In this document: positions 35,453 to 44,903 of the stretch, piece after piece
Numbering within the stretch: the first letter of the stretch is position 1
Layout of the letters: each line of letters begins with the position of its first letter
DNA from: Halodesulfovibrio sp.
GTDB taxonomy: Bacteria > Desulfobacterota > Desulfovibrionia > Desulfovibrionales > Desulfovibrionaceae
NCBI RefSeq assembly: GCF_025210605.1
Contig: NZ_JAOARI010000019.1
Coordinates: 1 to 64,000, forward strand
Direction: 5' to 3'
DNA length: 64,000 bases
Position numbers and translations under genes: made by a program
The notes under the pieces: generated by a model
The model's database searches: none
The model's input: the letters and a program-made list of their open reading frames with translations, nothing else
Told to the model about the DNA's origin: nothing

Positions 35453-38068
35453 ATGGTACACACGAGACAATTTGCAGCCATAGCACTGATGTTCTGCATG
35501 CTGCTTACCGCTTGCGGGGGTGGCAGCGGTGGCTCACATAAGCCAGAGCAAACGACAATCACTGGGGCGGTCAGCGCGGCACCTGTAAAAGATGCAGCTA
35601 TTATGGCGGAGGCAAAATACTTCACCACGCAGGCACAACAGGAGTTTGCGTCGCAAGCCCCTATTGAAGTGGGACGCTCAGATGCTGAGGGCAAAATTGT
35701 TTTTAACACAGCTTTGTTCGACAAGCTTGATCGTTCACAGAATGCCATTCTGTATTCTGAAGGCGGGGTACGGTTCAGTTCTGAATTTACCACTGTTCAG
35801 GCAATGAAGGACGCCAATGCCCCGGCGCAGACGCATGCCTTCAACGGAAGACTACGCGCTGTGCTGCCGAAGGGGTCCAACGAGGTGTACCTGACCATTC
35901 CAAATACACTAGTTGCAGATATGGTTGAGCAAGGCGAACCTTTGGTTGAAGCACAGAAGGTTATCACCAATATTATCCGCAATCAGCTTCGGCTGACTGC
36001 GATGAATGATCTGTTTGGCGACCCACTAGCAACGTTGACAGAAACGGAAGTTATCTCTCAGGCTCTGTTACTGACTGCCGGTTTAACGGAAGAAACATTT
36101 GCGGCTGCGCCTGTAGTGATAGCCAGCTACACCCCTGATCGGTTTGATCCTACACTGGTTGCCCAACGAGTGAAAAGCGTACTCGGCACCAAGGTCGACG
36201 AGGCGGTGCTGAACACGGATGTAATGGTGGACAAGACACCTGTACCGTACCGACTAGGCTACTCTGCTGGGGGCGAGCTTGTTAAGGTTGGCTCCAAGCT
36301 GTGTGTGCTTCCTGTAAAAATTTCTGCCAGCAACATGCTCTTCAACGTATGGGCTGACATGAGCGATAAATCCAAGGGCTATTTTATGCTGACTGCTGTC
36401 AGCGGCGGCTATCTTTTCTTCGGCGGTAATCCGGTGGAACTAAACAAGCCGTTCAAGGGCAGCACGGCTTTTTCCTGCTCTCCTTCTGCTACGCTGGGCA
36501 GCCCAAACAGTGCCGATATTGCAGCATTTACAACTGCATCCTTCACGTTTGCAGCAACGGATGAAAAAGGGAATACGGTTCCTAACGTTAACCCGCTCAC
36601 CGTAACCATCCGTAAGGCAAGCGATAACGAGTGCATTGTGATAGATTATTCCTTCGCCATTGCAAATGCAAACGCGGCGATTGAATTCAACAATATTATT
36701 CCTTCCGGTGCTACAGCACGCGACACCGCGCAGATTAAGGATAATCTGACCCTCAATGAAAAATCTAAATTGCCGCTTACATACACTGCAAGCGTAAACT
36801 ACATGAACAGCACACCACCGAGCGATGATACTAGCATCAAACTACAGCTTACTGCGCCGCAAGGCTTTGCGTTTGTTCGAGACAGCGGAACACCTGGGTC
36901 GTCAACAATCGAACTGCCTGTAAGCCCTATCGCAACGGATGTGTATATGCAGCGCACAACCTCCACGCGGGTGCACCATGTAATCGCCCCAATCACCGCA
37001 CGCCTGACAAAAAACGGCAAGCTAATTGATGTTTCCGACAACACACAGCGCACATCATTTGGTAGTGCTCCTGCCAACAACACAACTAAAGGTATTGAGC
37101 AGCAGTGCGCATTTGCTCCGGAAAATCGCGTCAAAACAATTCGCGATTTCACTATAGTAAAGGAAGGGCGAGCCAAGGTTCAAAGTTACAGCTCCAAACT
37201 GAGCATTGATTCACCGTACGGCGATTACACAACGCAAGTGGAAGCCACGTTTACTTCGTGTGCGCTTGAACTTGCTGTGATACGCAACGGTGGTAAGATG
37301 ACAAAATTAATGGTCAACAATGCTGTTGATGCCCCTGCTGTAAACAGGTTCCATGTGTCTTCTGTACGCAAGAATGATATCTACACAGAAGCCGGAACAG
37401 TTTCCGATGGTATTGGTGCTTCCAATGATGATATTGCCCCGATGGAATCGCTCACCCCTGAGCCTGAAGGAAATGTTGCACGACTTGTTTTCAACTTCAT
37501 GAAATCTACCGGAGTCGCACTGGGCAACTCTGCCCTGTCGTTTCAGAGTATTAACGCCGATGACGACACGTACATCCTGCGTATCTACTCTGATGAAATA
37601 CTCAACAACATGCCAACGTTCACCGCAGATGAAAAGCAGGCTGCGCTCAGCAAGCTCAACCGCGGGCTAAACATCCTGAGTATGTCACCGGGTGAAATCG
37701 TAAGCATGGCAACCACAGCACAGTTGCAGGTTACAAACTCCGGCAGTACAATTATCTACAACCCAATTTCGCAACGTGCCTCGCTCTATGCTGAAACCAC
37801 GAAGACCAATGAAGCGACAAAGATCATGCTTGAAAAGAACGGAGAATGGCTTTCTACAACAAAAGCTGTAGCCGGAAGCTCCGCGGTCACAACCAGAAGT
37901 GACATGCAAGCCACTGAACGCTCTGACGGCAGCGGCTATGATGTTAGCGGACATTTTTCTGCAGTGAGCGGTGGGGCAGGGGTGACCGAATATTCCCTGT
38001 ACCACACCACAAAAAGCGGAACCGGCATTGGTGCAAAAAAGATCGTACGCGCAGTCTTTGATCAATAA
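35453..38068 (+). CDS. Large lipoprotein of unknown function (871 aa)
   Basis: A type II signal peptide ends in the lipobox LLTAC, with C21 as the lipidated residue, followed by a Gly/Ser linker (GGGSGGS), so the protein is tethered to a membrane facing the periplasm or outside. The first 60 mature residues resemble a carboxypeptidase-regulatory-like strand domain (TTITGAVSAAPVKDAAIM). The remainder is beta-rich, with segments reminiscent of Ig-like domains (TVTIRKASDNECIVIDYSF near 400; SIKLQLTAPQGFAF near 470). No catalytic motif was found. The ATG at 35453 follows CAGGAA; an upstream ATG at 35405 was rejected. It is flanked by identical tRNA-Arg genes, which suggests acquisition or a duplication around it. 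Confidence 0.8.
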   Translation: MVHTRQFAAIALMFCMLLTACGGGSGGSHKPEQTTITGAVSAAPVKDAAIMAEAKYFTTQAQQEFASQAPIEVGRSDAEGKIVFNTALFDKLDRSQNAILYSEGGVRFSSEFTTVQAMKDANAPAQTHAFNGRLRAVLPKGSNEVYLTIPNTLVADMVEQGEPLVEAQKVITNIIRNQLRLTAMNDLFGDPLATLTETEVISQALLLTAGLTEETFAAAPVVIASYTPDRFDPTLVAQRVKSVLGTKVDEAVLNTDVMVDKTPVPYRLGYSAGGELVKVGSKLCVLPVKISASNMLFNVWADMSDKSKGYFMLTAVSGGYLFFGGNPVELNKPFKGSTAFSCSPSATLGSPNSADIAAFTTASFTFAATDEKGNTVPNVNPLTVTIRKASDNECIVIDYSFAIANANAAIEFNNIIPSGATARDTAQIKDNLTLNEKSKLPLTYTASVNYMNSTPPSDDTSIKLQLTAPQGFAFVRDSGTPGSSTIELPVSPIATDVYMQRTTSTRVHHVIAPITARLTKNGKLIDVSDNTQRTSFGSAPANNTTKGIEQQCAFAPENRVKTIRDFTIVKEGRAKVQSYSSKLSIDSPYGDYTTQVEATFTSCALELAVIRNGGKMTKLMVNNAVDAPAVNRFHVSSVRKNDIYTEAGTVSDGIGASNDDIAPMESLTPEPEGNVARLVFNFMKSTGVALGNSALSFQSINADDDTYILRIYSDEILNNMPTFTADEKQAALSKLNRGLNILSMSPGEIVSMATTAQLQVTNSGSTIIYNPISQRASLYAETTKTNEATKIMLEKNGEWLSTTKAVAGSSAVTTRSDMQATERSDGSGYDVSGHFSAVSGGAGVTEYSLYHTTKSGTGIGAKKIVRAVFDQ

Positions 38069-38171
38069 AAAAGCAAAAATGATTCTGTATCTTTTTTTCA
38101 TAAAACACTTGACGATCAGCGCGTAGGCACATATACATTTTCCCGCGCTGAGGAAATCAGCACAACACTGC

Positions 38172-38248
38172 GGGGATGTAGCTCAGTTGGATAGAGTACC
38201 TGGCTACGAACCAGTTGGTCGGGAGTTCGAATCTTCCCATCCCCGCCA
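38172..38248 (+). tRNA. tRNA-Arg(ACG), copy 5
   Basis: Identical in all 77 bases to copies 1-4 but separated from them by the lipoprotein gene. Confidence 0.97.
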
Positions 38249-38257
38249 TGCTTATAC

Positions 38258-38289
38258 AGCTGTCAGTTTTCACTGACAGCTTTTTTTTT
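38258..38289 (+). terminator. Terminator of tRNA-Arg copy 5
   Basis: AGCTGTCAGT pairs with ACTGACAGCT across TTTC and is followed by a run of T. Confidence 0.93.
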
Positions 38290-38414
38290 GCTTCGAAAAG
38301 CTTATCTTTTTTCACACCGCAAGTGCCTCCCTTCAAATTGTATTCCCACTTATCCTTTTCTTCGTTCAGGTCTCATAACTCCTGTGACTGATTTTAAGAC
38401 GAGAAAAATTGCAA

Positions 38415-38446
38415 TAAAAAAAGGCTGCTCATATGAGCAGCCTTTT
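38415..38446 (-). terminator. Terminator of glpX
   Basis: The palindrome AAAAGGCTGCTCAT / ATGAGCAGCCTTTT has A and T runs and lies 47 bases past the glpX stop. Confidence 0.85.
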
Positions 38447-38492
38447 CTAACATCATGCAACAAATACACTGCAAATCGCAGCATATTATACT

Positions 38493-39464
38493 TTATAAAC
38501 CTTCTGGACGAGCACGATCCCAGTTATGGATACTTTCAAGGTAACGGATAGAGCCACTGTGACCTTTAATAACCATTGAGTGGGTTACTGCGCCATTTCC
38601 TGTATACTGAACGCCACGAAGGAACGTACCGCCGGAAATACCGGTTGCAGCAAAGTAGACTTCATCACTACGTACGAGAGTATTAACAGTGTGGATTTCA
38701 CGAAGATCAATACCAGCTTCGAGGATAGCTTCTTTTTCTACATAAGACTGCGGGTCAAGACGGGCAAAAATCTGTCCACCTACGCCTTTAATCGCACATG
38801 CAGCGATTACGCCTTCCGGTGTACCACCTGTTCCCATCATAACATCAACTTCACTTCTAGGATCAACAGCCATCAACGCGCCTGCAACATCACCATCAGT
38901 ATGCAGCTGAATACGTGCACCAGCTTCACGAATTTTAGCAATAAGCTGTTCATGACGCGGTTTGTCGAGAACAAAAACAACAAGGTCATCAACATCTTTA
39001 CCAAGCGCCTTGGCAATGTTGTTCAAGTTTTCTTTAACAGGAGCATCGATGTCAACAACGTCTTTTGCTGCCGGTGGTACAACAAGCTTCTGCATGTAGT
39101 AGCTTGGACCAGGGTTGTACATAGTCCCTGCCGGAGCAGTACCTACAACAGAAATTGCATTAGGACGACCATATGCAAGAAGGTTTGTACCTTCAACAGG
39201 GTCAACCGCAACATCTACTTGTGGTCCTTTACCCATGCCAAGCTTTTCACCATTGAAGAGCATAGGCGCATCATCTTTTTCACCCTCACCGATAATGACT
39301 GTGCCGGAAAGGTACAAATTATTAAAGGCGAAACGCATTGCATCAACGGCTGCACCGTCGCCCTCATTCTTCTTTCCCTTGCCGAGCCAGCGGCCGGATG
39401 CCAAAGCAGCTGCCTCTGTGACACGAACAAGGTCTAAAGCAAGGTTTCTATGGGCGGCTTCCAT
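38493..39464 (-). CDS. glpX: GlpX, class II fructose-1,6-bisphosphatase (323 aa)
   Basis: The enzyme removes the 1-phosphate of fructose-1,6-bisphosphate in gluconeogenesis. Metal and phosphate motifs are present in order: GDGAAVDAMR, GEGEKDDAPM, VDPVEGTN, LHTDGDVAGA and GTGGTPEGV. Length is typical of bacterial GlpX. The start at 39464 has GGAGG upstream; an ATG 33 bases earlier lacks a site. It is monocistronic. Confidence 0.95.
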   Translation of the reverse strand: MEAAHRNLALDLVRVTEAAALASGRWLGKGKKNEGDGAAVDAMRFAFNNLYLSGTVIIGEGEKDDAPMLFNGEKLGMGKGPQVDVAVDPVEGTNLLAYGRPNAISVVGTAPAGTMYNPGPSYYMQKLVVPPAAKDVVDIDAPVKENLNNIAKALGKDVDDLVVFVLDKPRHEQLIAKIREAGARIQLHTDGDVAGALMAVDPRSEVDVMMGTGGTPEGVIAACAIKGVGGQIFARLDPQSYVEKEAILEAGIDLREIHTVNTLVRSDEVYFAATGISGGTFLRGVQYTGNGAVTHSMVIKGHSGSIRYLESIHNWDRARPEGL

Positions 39465-39653
39465 CGGGTCTCCTCCAAATATAAGTTGCTGATACACATT
39501 ACTATAATGTGTGGCGGATTATTAGCTAAGCGCTTGAAACAACAAGACACTTGAAACTGCAAAAATAAAAATGCATCATTGTGCTCACTGGCACGTGATT
39601 ATCTGCGGTCTATTTACCCCACTAGTCACGCACCATCAAGCATTTACCACGAA

Positions 39654-39689
39654 ATAAAAAAAGGGAGACCGCTATAAAGCGATCTCCCT
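39654..39689 (-). terminator. Terminator of the OmpH/Skp-like gene
   Basis: On the minus strand AGGGAGA pairs with TCTCCCT around an inner GC/GC pair, followed by a T run. It is about 50 bases past the stop. Confidence 0.7.
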
Positions 39690-39739
39690 GACGTATACTA
39701 TCAACCTACTGTAAATACCAGTAAGGTTTTCGCAGAATA

Positions 39740-40336
39740 TTATTGTTTAGTATCAGTCTTTTTTTCTGGTGCAGTCTCTGGTTTAGCAGAATCTTTTTTT
39801 GCTTCTTCCGGCTTAGCTTTTTCAGCAGCAGGCTTTTCTTTTTCAACAGGCTTCGCTGGAGTTTCAAATGTCACAGACTCTTTATCCATAAGCGCTACTA
39901 CTTCGGCTGTTGCATCTGCACTTTCATCATAGCTAAGTGCCTGTTCAATAGGAATAACCACCGCAACGCCATTTTCTTTGCGATACTGCTCAAGAACTTT
40001 CTGGAAAAGATCATTCAACTTGGTCACAACCATCTGCTGCTCAGCCGTCACGCGTTCCTGAATATTAGCAACCTGTGCTTGAATGTCAGTAACGGTGTCT
40101 TTGCTCTGTCCCTTGCTCTGCGCAGCCTGTTTCTGCAAGTCTTTAAACTCTTGCTGTACTTCTGCACTCACTTTTTCAAGATATGCCATGCCGTCTTTAC
40201 CCGGTTTAGAATCTTGAAATACTTTTGCTGGATCAACAACTGCTACCTTTGGAGAAGAACCAGAAGGCATTTCCTGATTACATCCAACGAGCGCCAAACA
40301 AAGAACAGCTGCACATACTAAAACAATCTTTTTCAT
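39740..40336 (-). CDS. OmpH/Skp-like lipoprotein (198 aa)
   Basis: The lipobox LVGC puts a lipidated cysteine at 19. A Skp-like start (KVAVVDPAKVFQDSKPG) is followed by a long coiled coil (about 55-120) rich in Gln and Lys, as in the arms of the Skp chaperone. After PIEQALSYDESADATAEVVALM, the last 40 residues are a charged Lys/Pro/Glu/Ala tail that may cross or bind peptidoglycan. Skp carries outer-membrane proteins through the periplasm; this member is membrane-tethered. GGAGA precedes the ATG. It is transcribed alone. Confidence 0.8.
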   Translation of the reverse strand: MKKIVLVCAAVLCLALVGCNQEMPSGSSPKVAVVDPAKVFQDSKPGKDGMAYLEKVSAEVQQEFKDLQKQAAQSKGQSKDTVTDIQAQVANIQERVTAEQQMVVTKLNDLFQKVLEQYRKENGVAVVIPIEQALSYDESADATAEVVALMDKESVTFETPAKPVEKEKPAAEKAKPEEAKKDSAKPETAPEKKTDTKQ

Positions 40337-40542
40337 CGAGATCTCCGAAGGTTATTGATACCACATGCTTTTTTCGTATTGAAAACACACCAAGCACTTC
40401 GCCTGCAACGGCATAGTAAAAGTAAGGTACCTAGCGTATTTTCCCAAGGATTAATTGCATTTTTGCGGTCAGTTAGAGATATAATAATACGAAGTAGTAA
40501 AAAAACGGCTGTTACTTATTCAGCTATCCTGATGCCAGAAGT

Positions 40543-41502
40543 TCACTTGAATAACTCTGCCACTGGCCGCTTATGAATAGCTTCAACATTCTCTTCTATA
40601 TAAGTCCCTCGAGGCAAAACGTACTGTACTGTTTTACGCAGGTACTCCAAAGGAATCGTATCTTTCTTCAAAACCATTTGGGCATCCGGTGTAATTACAT
40701 AATGAGCATCAAAATTAACTGTAATTTTATGCAAACTGCCTTGAGGGGTTACGGTAACTATCAGAGCATCACCCCAATACACGCCCTCTTCAGTCACACG
40801 CAAGGAACTATGCATTGCAGGAATTTCTTGTTGCAGCAATTGCCGTATATGTTGCGTACCAAGCGCTGTCACAGCCTCATAATGAAGATTCACTACTTTT
40901 TGAGTTTGCACAGAATTTTTTGCAAAAGTCTGCATCGCCCTTACAAAAAATTTTAACACATGCTCATCTTGTCTATTTTCATCTTGTGGCCAGAATACTA
41001 CGCCGTATAATTTATCATAAATCTTCCGCTGTGCTGTGGAGACAGCTTCTACAGCCATATCATTCACAATGCAACGTACTTCAAATCTTTTTTTGTCTTT
41101 ATCATGTTTATACTGAACATTAAAAATATACGTAGTACTAGTAGAATCCAGCACCTTGCCATTTTCATACAAATATTGATTCAACGTAACCGCAGCACTG
41201 TTATCACCAGCCCAAGTCGGCTTAAGCTCACTAAATATCGAATAAGTTTTATATTTCGAAACACTGTTATCTTTTGCATAGTGCGCTACCATGGTAGTAG
41301 AAAATGCTTTTTTCAACGCATCCTTTGTAACAAAAGAGCCATCGTGAAACGTATCTGGTGCATAAAAAACTGTTTTTGGCACTGCTACAGTAATCGGTCT
41401 GCATGTAATCTTCTCTTGGGCAGCACTGGCAGCAAAAGATAATGATTGTAAGCAACACCATGTAACTACAAAAAAAAGCACGCCTATACTATTTTTCTTC
41501 AT
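40543..41502 (-). CDS. Exported protein of unknown family, paralogue A (319 aa)
   Basis: A signal peptide (about residues 1-29, ending FAASA) exports the protein. The rest alternates strands and helices. It shares a layout with the 41539 gene product: an acidic segment before KKAF, a strand pair YIFNVQYKHDKDKKRFEVRC, and a second half with VTEEGVYWGDALIVTV. No enzyme motif, membrane anchor or repeat is evident, and I recognise no family. The start at 41502 follows GGGGA; an ATG 12 bases earlier has no site. It lies 36 bases after its paralogue, so they are one operon. Confidence 0.7.
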   Translation of the reverse strand: MKKNSIGVLFFVVTWCCLQSLSFAASAAQEKITCRPITVAVPKTVFYAPDTFHDGSFVTKDALKKAFSTTMVAHYAKDNSVSKYKTYSIFSELKPTWAGDNSAAVTLNQYLYENGKVLDSTSTTYIFNVQYKHDKDKKRFEVRCIVNDMAVEAVSTAQRKIYDKLYGVVFWPQDENRQDEHVLKFFVRAMQTFAKNSVQTQKVVNLHYEAVTALGTQHIRQLLQQEIPAMHSSLRVTEEGVYWGDALIVTVTPQGSLHKITVNFDAHYVITPDAQMVLKKDTIPLEYLRKTVQYVLPRGTYIEENVEAIHKRPVAELFK

Positions 41503-41538
41503 GGATATCCCCATAATTGCTGCAAGGCAGCACGTATA

Positions 41539-42459
41539 TTACGAAAGAGTTAAGTAATGTTTTATAAGGGACAAAATACGCGATTCTACATCAGCATCAC
41601 CATAGGCAGTACTTTTAAGCCCTACATATTGTGGCAAATCAACATCCCATAAAAAGGTCACAGCATTAGCTGAATCAACCATACACACAAGCTGCTTATC
41701 TCCTAAGAACACACCACTATTGGTAATAACAGCATTCGTATTTTGTTCACGCATATATGCAGCAAATAATTTTCTAATCAATCGAGGGTCACCATCAAGA
41801 GTTATAAAAAACCTGTTCTTAACGGTTGTTGAGTGATGAATGGCTGTCTTATTGTAATCAACCAAATCTTGTGCGGTGGAAGATACAGCATCAGCGATGT
41901 CTATATCTTGACTAGCCACTGCGCCCCATGCACGAGAGTGCTCACATTCTGTAACACCTTCACCCCCAGAGCTCGCTAGCTCGCAACATTCCGGCATTAT
42001 CTTTTCTACAACCAATTGGTTGGGAATGAGCCGCACAACATATTCTTTTTCCGACACATCGTGATTAATTTGTACTTTTACGGTGTAAGTACGCACCAAT
42101 GATCGTACTTCCTCAGAATTTTTTCGTATCGATTTCTTCTTCTGAATTTGTAAGACGTCATTGCCCACCCATTCCAGCTGCGAAAACGTAAACACAAAAA
42201 ACTCTTCTTTTGTCTCTACGCTATTTTGATTATTCAACGCTGCTTCAAGACAGTTACGTATCGCATCCTTAATATGAGCTTCTGTAACGGGCTTCTCGTC
42301 TATAAAAACATCTGCAAATTGTACTACAAAAATCTGCGAAGGAGCTTTCGAAACAACAGCTGCTGTATGAGTTTCCAATGGAACTTGATGATGAACTCCA
42401 CTGCACCCTGTCCACAAAAATAAGCATACGAGTAAAAGTACTCTGAAGATATTCCGCAT
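41539..42459 (-). CDS. Lipoprotein of unknown family, paralogue B (306 aa)
   Basis: The lipobox (FLWTGC, lipidated C19) anchors it to a membrane. The layout parallels the next gene: FIDEKPVTEAHIKDAIRNCL, then YTVKVQINHDVSEKEYVVRL, then ITNSGVFLGDKQLVCMV near the end. Three cysteines (about 161, 162 and 171, in PECCE and TECE) lie in an insertion lacking in paralogue A. The start at 42459 has GAGGAA upstream; an ATG 24 bases earlier was rejected. The pair may form one cell-envelope complex with one tethered and one free partner. Confidence 0.7.
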   Translation of the reverse strand: MRNIFRVLLLVCLFLWTGCSGVHHQVPLETHTAAVVSKAPSQIFVVQFADVFIDEKPVTEAHIKDAIRNCLEAALNNQNSVETKEEFFVFTFSQLEWVGNDVLQIQKKKSIRKNSEEVRSLVRTYTVKVQINHDVSEKEYVVRLIPNQLVVEKIMPECCELASSGGEGVTECEHSRAWGAVASQDIDIADAVSSTAQDLVDYNKTAIHHSTTVKNRFFITLDGDPRLIRKLFAAYMREQNTNAVITNSGVFLGDKQLVCMVDSANAVTFLWDVDLPQYVGLKSTAYGDADVESRILSLIKHYLTLS

Positions 42460-42574
42460 ATGTTCCTCTAAAAAATGTAGCATGTATTAGGCGAGTAATC
42501 TGACCACCATAAAAAGAATCAGGCGTCAACATCTTGCACTTATTGCACAATACATTCACACCTGTTTACAAAGC

Positions 42575-42604
42575 AAAAGGGTGAAGCATCCACTTCACCC
42601 TTTT
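42575..42604. terminator. Terminator of the rsmD-coaD-miaA operon
   Basis: AAAAGGGTGAAG pairs with CTTCACCCTTTT across six bases. It is about 100 bases past the miaA stop on the minus strand. Confidence 0.8.
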
Positions 42605-42703
42605 GTTATATGCAACCAATTGTATTCGGAGCTAAAATTCTATCGACACCGAGCGTAACAGAAAAAGACGATAGTCATTTGCATCTCCAGCGTCAATTAA
42701 CGG

Positions 42704-43624
42704 CTAATCCGCTAAAAAACGTGCAACCTCATGATTCATTGTTTCAAAATCCTTAGGCTTTACCCAGATAATTTCTTTATCTTTTCTGAACCATGTCAAT
42801 TGTCGCTTTGCGTAAGCACGGGTATTTTTGAGCCACAATTTTTTACAATCTTCCAAAGACATCGCGCCCGTTATATACTGATACAGTTCTGCACAGCCAA
42901 TACCTGACCATCCGAAAGAATCCGGATCATCATTTTTCTTGAGTGCTTCGCGAGCCTCTTCAATGGCTCCAGCTTCAATCATGAGGTCAATGCGTTTACC
43001 AAGTAGCGGAGTCAATTCATCGAGGCTGACATCAATACCCAACCTCACTCCTCGGAACGGGGTCGGCGTCATAGGCTGAGAATGCCACCAAGTAAACGTC
43101 TTACCTGTAGCTCTGTACACAGCAAGCGCACGGCAAATTCGCTGACTATCATTAAAGTGAATTTTCGCAGCATAGTCAGGATCAATTGCCTTCAAATCTT
43201 CATGCATCGGCGCAGATCCACGTTCCGCCATTTCTGCTTCGGCAACATCTGTATACGCCTGATCGATTCTTGGAATCTGTGCCAGACCTTCTAACAAAGC
43301 TTTTAAATAGAAACCAGTGCCACCTACCAGCATCGGCAACAAGCCTTCTGCACGCGTTTGATGGATTGCATCTGTAGCCATATCCATAAATTTGCCCACA
43401 TCAATTTTATCTTCGGTTCGCAAAAAACCATAAAGCTTATGTGGACAGAACTGCTGTTCCTCTGCTGTAGGCTGTGCAGTAATTATGGGAAAGTCTTGAT
43501 ACACCTGACGGGAATCTAAATTAATAACACCGCCATTAAAGGTACGGCAAAGATTGAAGGATGCAGCAGTTTTTCCTGCACCGGTAGGTCCAACCAGACA
43601 GACGATAGGAATTTTTTTCGACAT
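42704..43624 (-). CDS. miaA: MiaA, tRNA dimethylallyltransferase (306 aa)
   Basis: MiaA adds an isopentenyl group to A37 of tRNAs that read U-starting codons. The P-loop GPTGAGKT (12-19), the DSRQVY motif near 37, GGTGFYLKALLEG near 100 and LTWFRKDKEIIWV near 280 are characteristic. It is four bases after coaD and has only a weak ribosome site, so it is probably translated through coupling. Last gene of the rsmD-coaD-miaA operon. Confidence 0.95.
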   Translation of the reverse strand: MSKKIPIVCLVGPTGAGKTAASFNLCRTFNGGVINLDSRQVYQDFPIITAQPTAEEQQFCPHKLYGFLRTEDKIDVGKFMDMATDAIHQTRAEGLLPMLVGGTGFYLKALLEGLAQIPRIDQAYTDVAEAEMAERGSAPMHEDLKAIDPDYAAKIHFNDSQRICRALAVYRATGKTFTWWHSQPMTPTPFRGVRLGIDVSLDELTPLLGKRIDLMIEAGAIEEAREALKKNDDPDSFGWSGIGCAELYQYITGAMSLEDCKKLWLKNTRAYAKRQLTWFRKDKEIIWVKPKDFETMNHEVARFLAD

Positions 43625-43628
43625 ATAT

Positions 43629-44138
43629 TTAGTTCAACGGGTATGGATACCCATATTTTTCACGCAGCTTGCGATATACATTATTCGGCACAAGCCCCTT
43701 TATATCGCCACCCAGCTTACCGGCTGCTTTGACAATAGTAGAACTGATGTACAGCCACTGATAATCTGTCATTAAGAACACAGTTTGAATATGTTTTTTG
43801 AGCTTACGGTTCATCAATGCAAGCTGAAATTCATATTCAAAATCTGAAACAGCACGCAGTCCGCGCAAGACAACATGCGCCCCGCGGCGTTCTGCATATT
43901 CCACAAGCAAGCCCGAGAAAGGCTCTACTGTAACCTGCGGGATATCTTTAAAGACTTCTTCTGCCATTGCCACACGTTCAGTAATTGTAAACAACGGTGA
44001 CTTAGGAGTATCGTTAGCCACCGCAACAATTACATGATCAAAAATTTCGCAACCACGTTTAATAAGACTCACATGCCCCATGGTCATAGGATCAAATGTG
44101 CCCGGATAAACGGCTACTCGCTCTCCTCTGTTGTCCAT
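43629..44138 (-). CDS. coaD: CoaD, phosphopantetheine adenylyltransferase (169 aa)
   Basis: CoaD makes dephospho-CoA from phosphopantetheine and ATP, the fourth step of CoA synthesis. The nucleotidyl-transferase motif is YPGTFDPMTMGH (about 11-22), followed by RGLRAVSDFEYEFQLALMNR and the signature YISSTIVK. Length is typical. AAGGA precedes the ATG. Its start overlaps the end of rsmD by 25 bases, a pairing common in bacteria. Confidence 0.96.
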   Translation of the reverse strand: MDNRGERVAVYPGTFDPMTMGHVSLIKRGCEIFDHVIVAVANDTPKSPLFTITERVAMAEEVFKDIPQVTVEPFSGLLVEYAERRGAHVVLRGLRAVSDFEYEFQLALMNRKLKKHIQTVFLMTDYQWLYISSTIVKAAGKLGGDIKGLVPNNVYRKLREKYGYPYPLN

Positions 44139-44686
44139 AGCAGAATCCTTGTCTGTCCATATGCTCTATTAGCAATAAGTTCGAGTTCAGCATGATCTGC
44201 TTCAGGTGGTAAAGCGAGTTTAGACTCAACCTCAGCGCAGATAATACCGCCCTCTGCCAACCAGCCGTTTCTAAGCACAGCTTTCATAGCAGGAGTTAAA
44301 AAATTCTTTCCATACGGAGGATCAATAAAAATCACATCAAACGGCTCTGCTGCCCTGCGTGAAATTATTTTAAACAAATCTTCTGCCATTACACGGTATC
44401 GATCATGTGGAATTTTTATTTTTTCCGCATTTTCAGTAATCAATTTTGCAGCAGTTTTGTTCATTTCAACAAGCCATGCCTGCTCCGCACCACGGCTCAA
44501 TGCTTCAAAAGCCAAAGAGCCACTACCAGCGAATAAATCCAAAACACGGCACTCAGGCCAATACACTCCGCGCGCTTCAAGCATGGAAAATACCGCCTGA
44601 CGCACCTTGGATGTTGCCGGACGATACCCCGGAGCACTGGTTGTTTTGAGTACGCGACCGCGGTACTCACCTGCAATAATGCGCAT
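44114..44686 (-). CDS. rsmD: RsmD, 16S rRNA (guanine966-N2)-methyltransferase (190 aa)
   Basis: The SAM site is VLDLFAGSGSLAFEALSRGA (about 48-67), the acidic partner LVEMN, and the catalytic motif IDPPYG near 121. The N terminus MRIIAGEYRGR is typical. It methylates small-subunit rRNA during ribosome assembly. First gene of the operon; AAGGA lies about 13 bases before the ATG, a longer spacing than usual. Confidence 0.94.
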   Translation of the reverse strand: MRIIAGEYRGRVLKTTSAPGYRPATSKVRQAVFSMLEARGVYWPECRVLDLFAGSGSLAFEALSRGAEQAWLVEMNKTAAKLITENAEKIKIPHDRYRVMAEDLFKIISRRAAEPFDVIFIDPPYGKNFLTPAMKAVLRNGWLAEGGIICAEVESKLALPPEADHAELELIANRAYGQTRILLWTTEESE

Positions 44687-44766
44687 AACTACATAATATC
44701 CTTACACTACCCTAAAATCTTAGCAGAAGGGTATATTTACTTTTTCTTTCTTGCCATACTATAACC

Positions 44767-44819
44767 AACAATTGCTAACCGATACAGAAACAATTGCTAA
44801 CCGATACAGAAACAATTGC
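44767..44819. repeat. 22-bp tandem repeat, about 2.4 copies
   Basis: The unit AACAATTGCTAACCGATACAGA recurs with a 22-base period (CAATTG at 44769, 44791 and 44813) in the divergent rsmD/LOG promoter region. Confidence 0.85.
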
Positions 44820-44903
44820 GCGTATTCACGTAGACTACACGTTGCGAAACCAATTTCCAAGTCTGATGAATAACAATTCTCCAGAGCTAGTTACGGAGCG
44901 ACT

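Noticed and set aside
44767..44819. CRISPR-like repeat
   Set aside because: The 22-bp units are directly adjacent without spacers, and no cas genes are near; it is a short tandem repeat.
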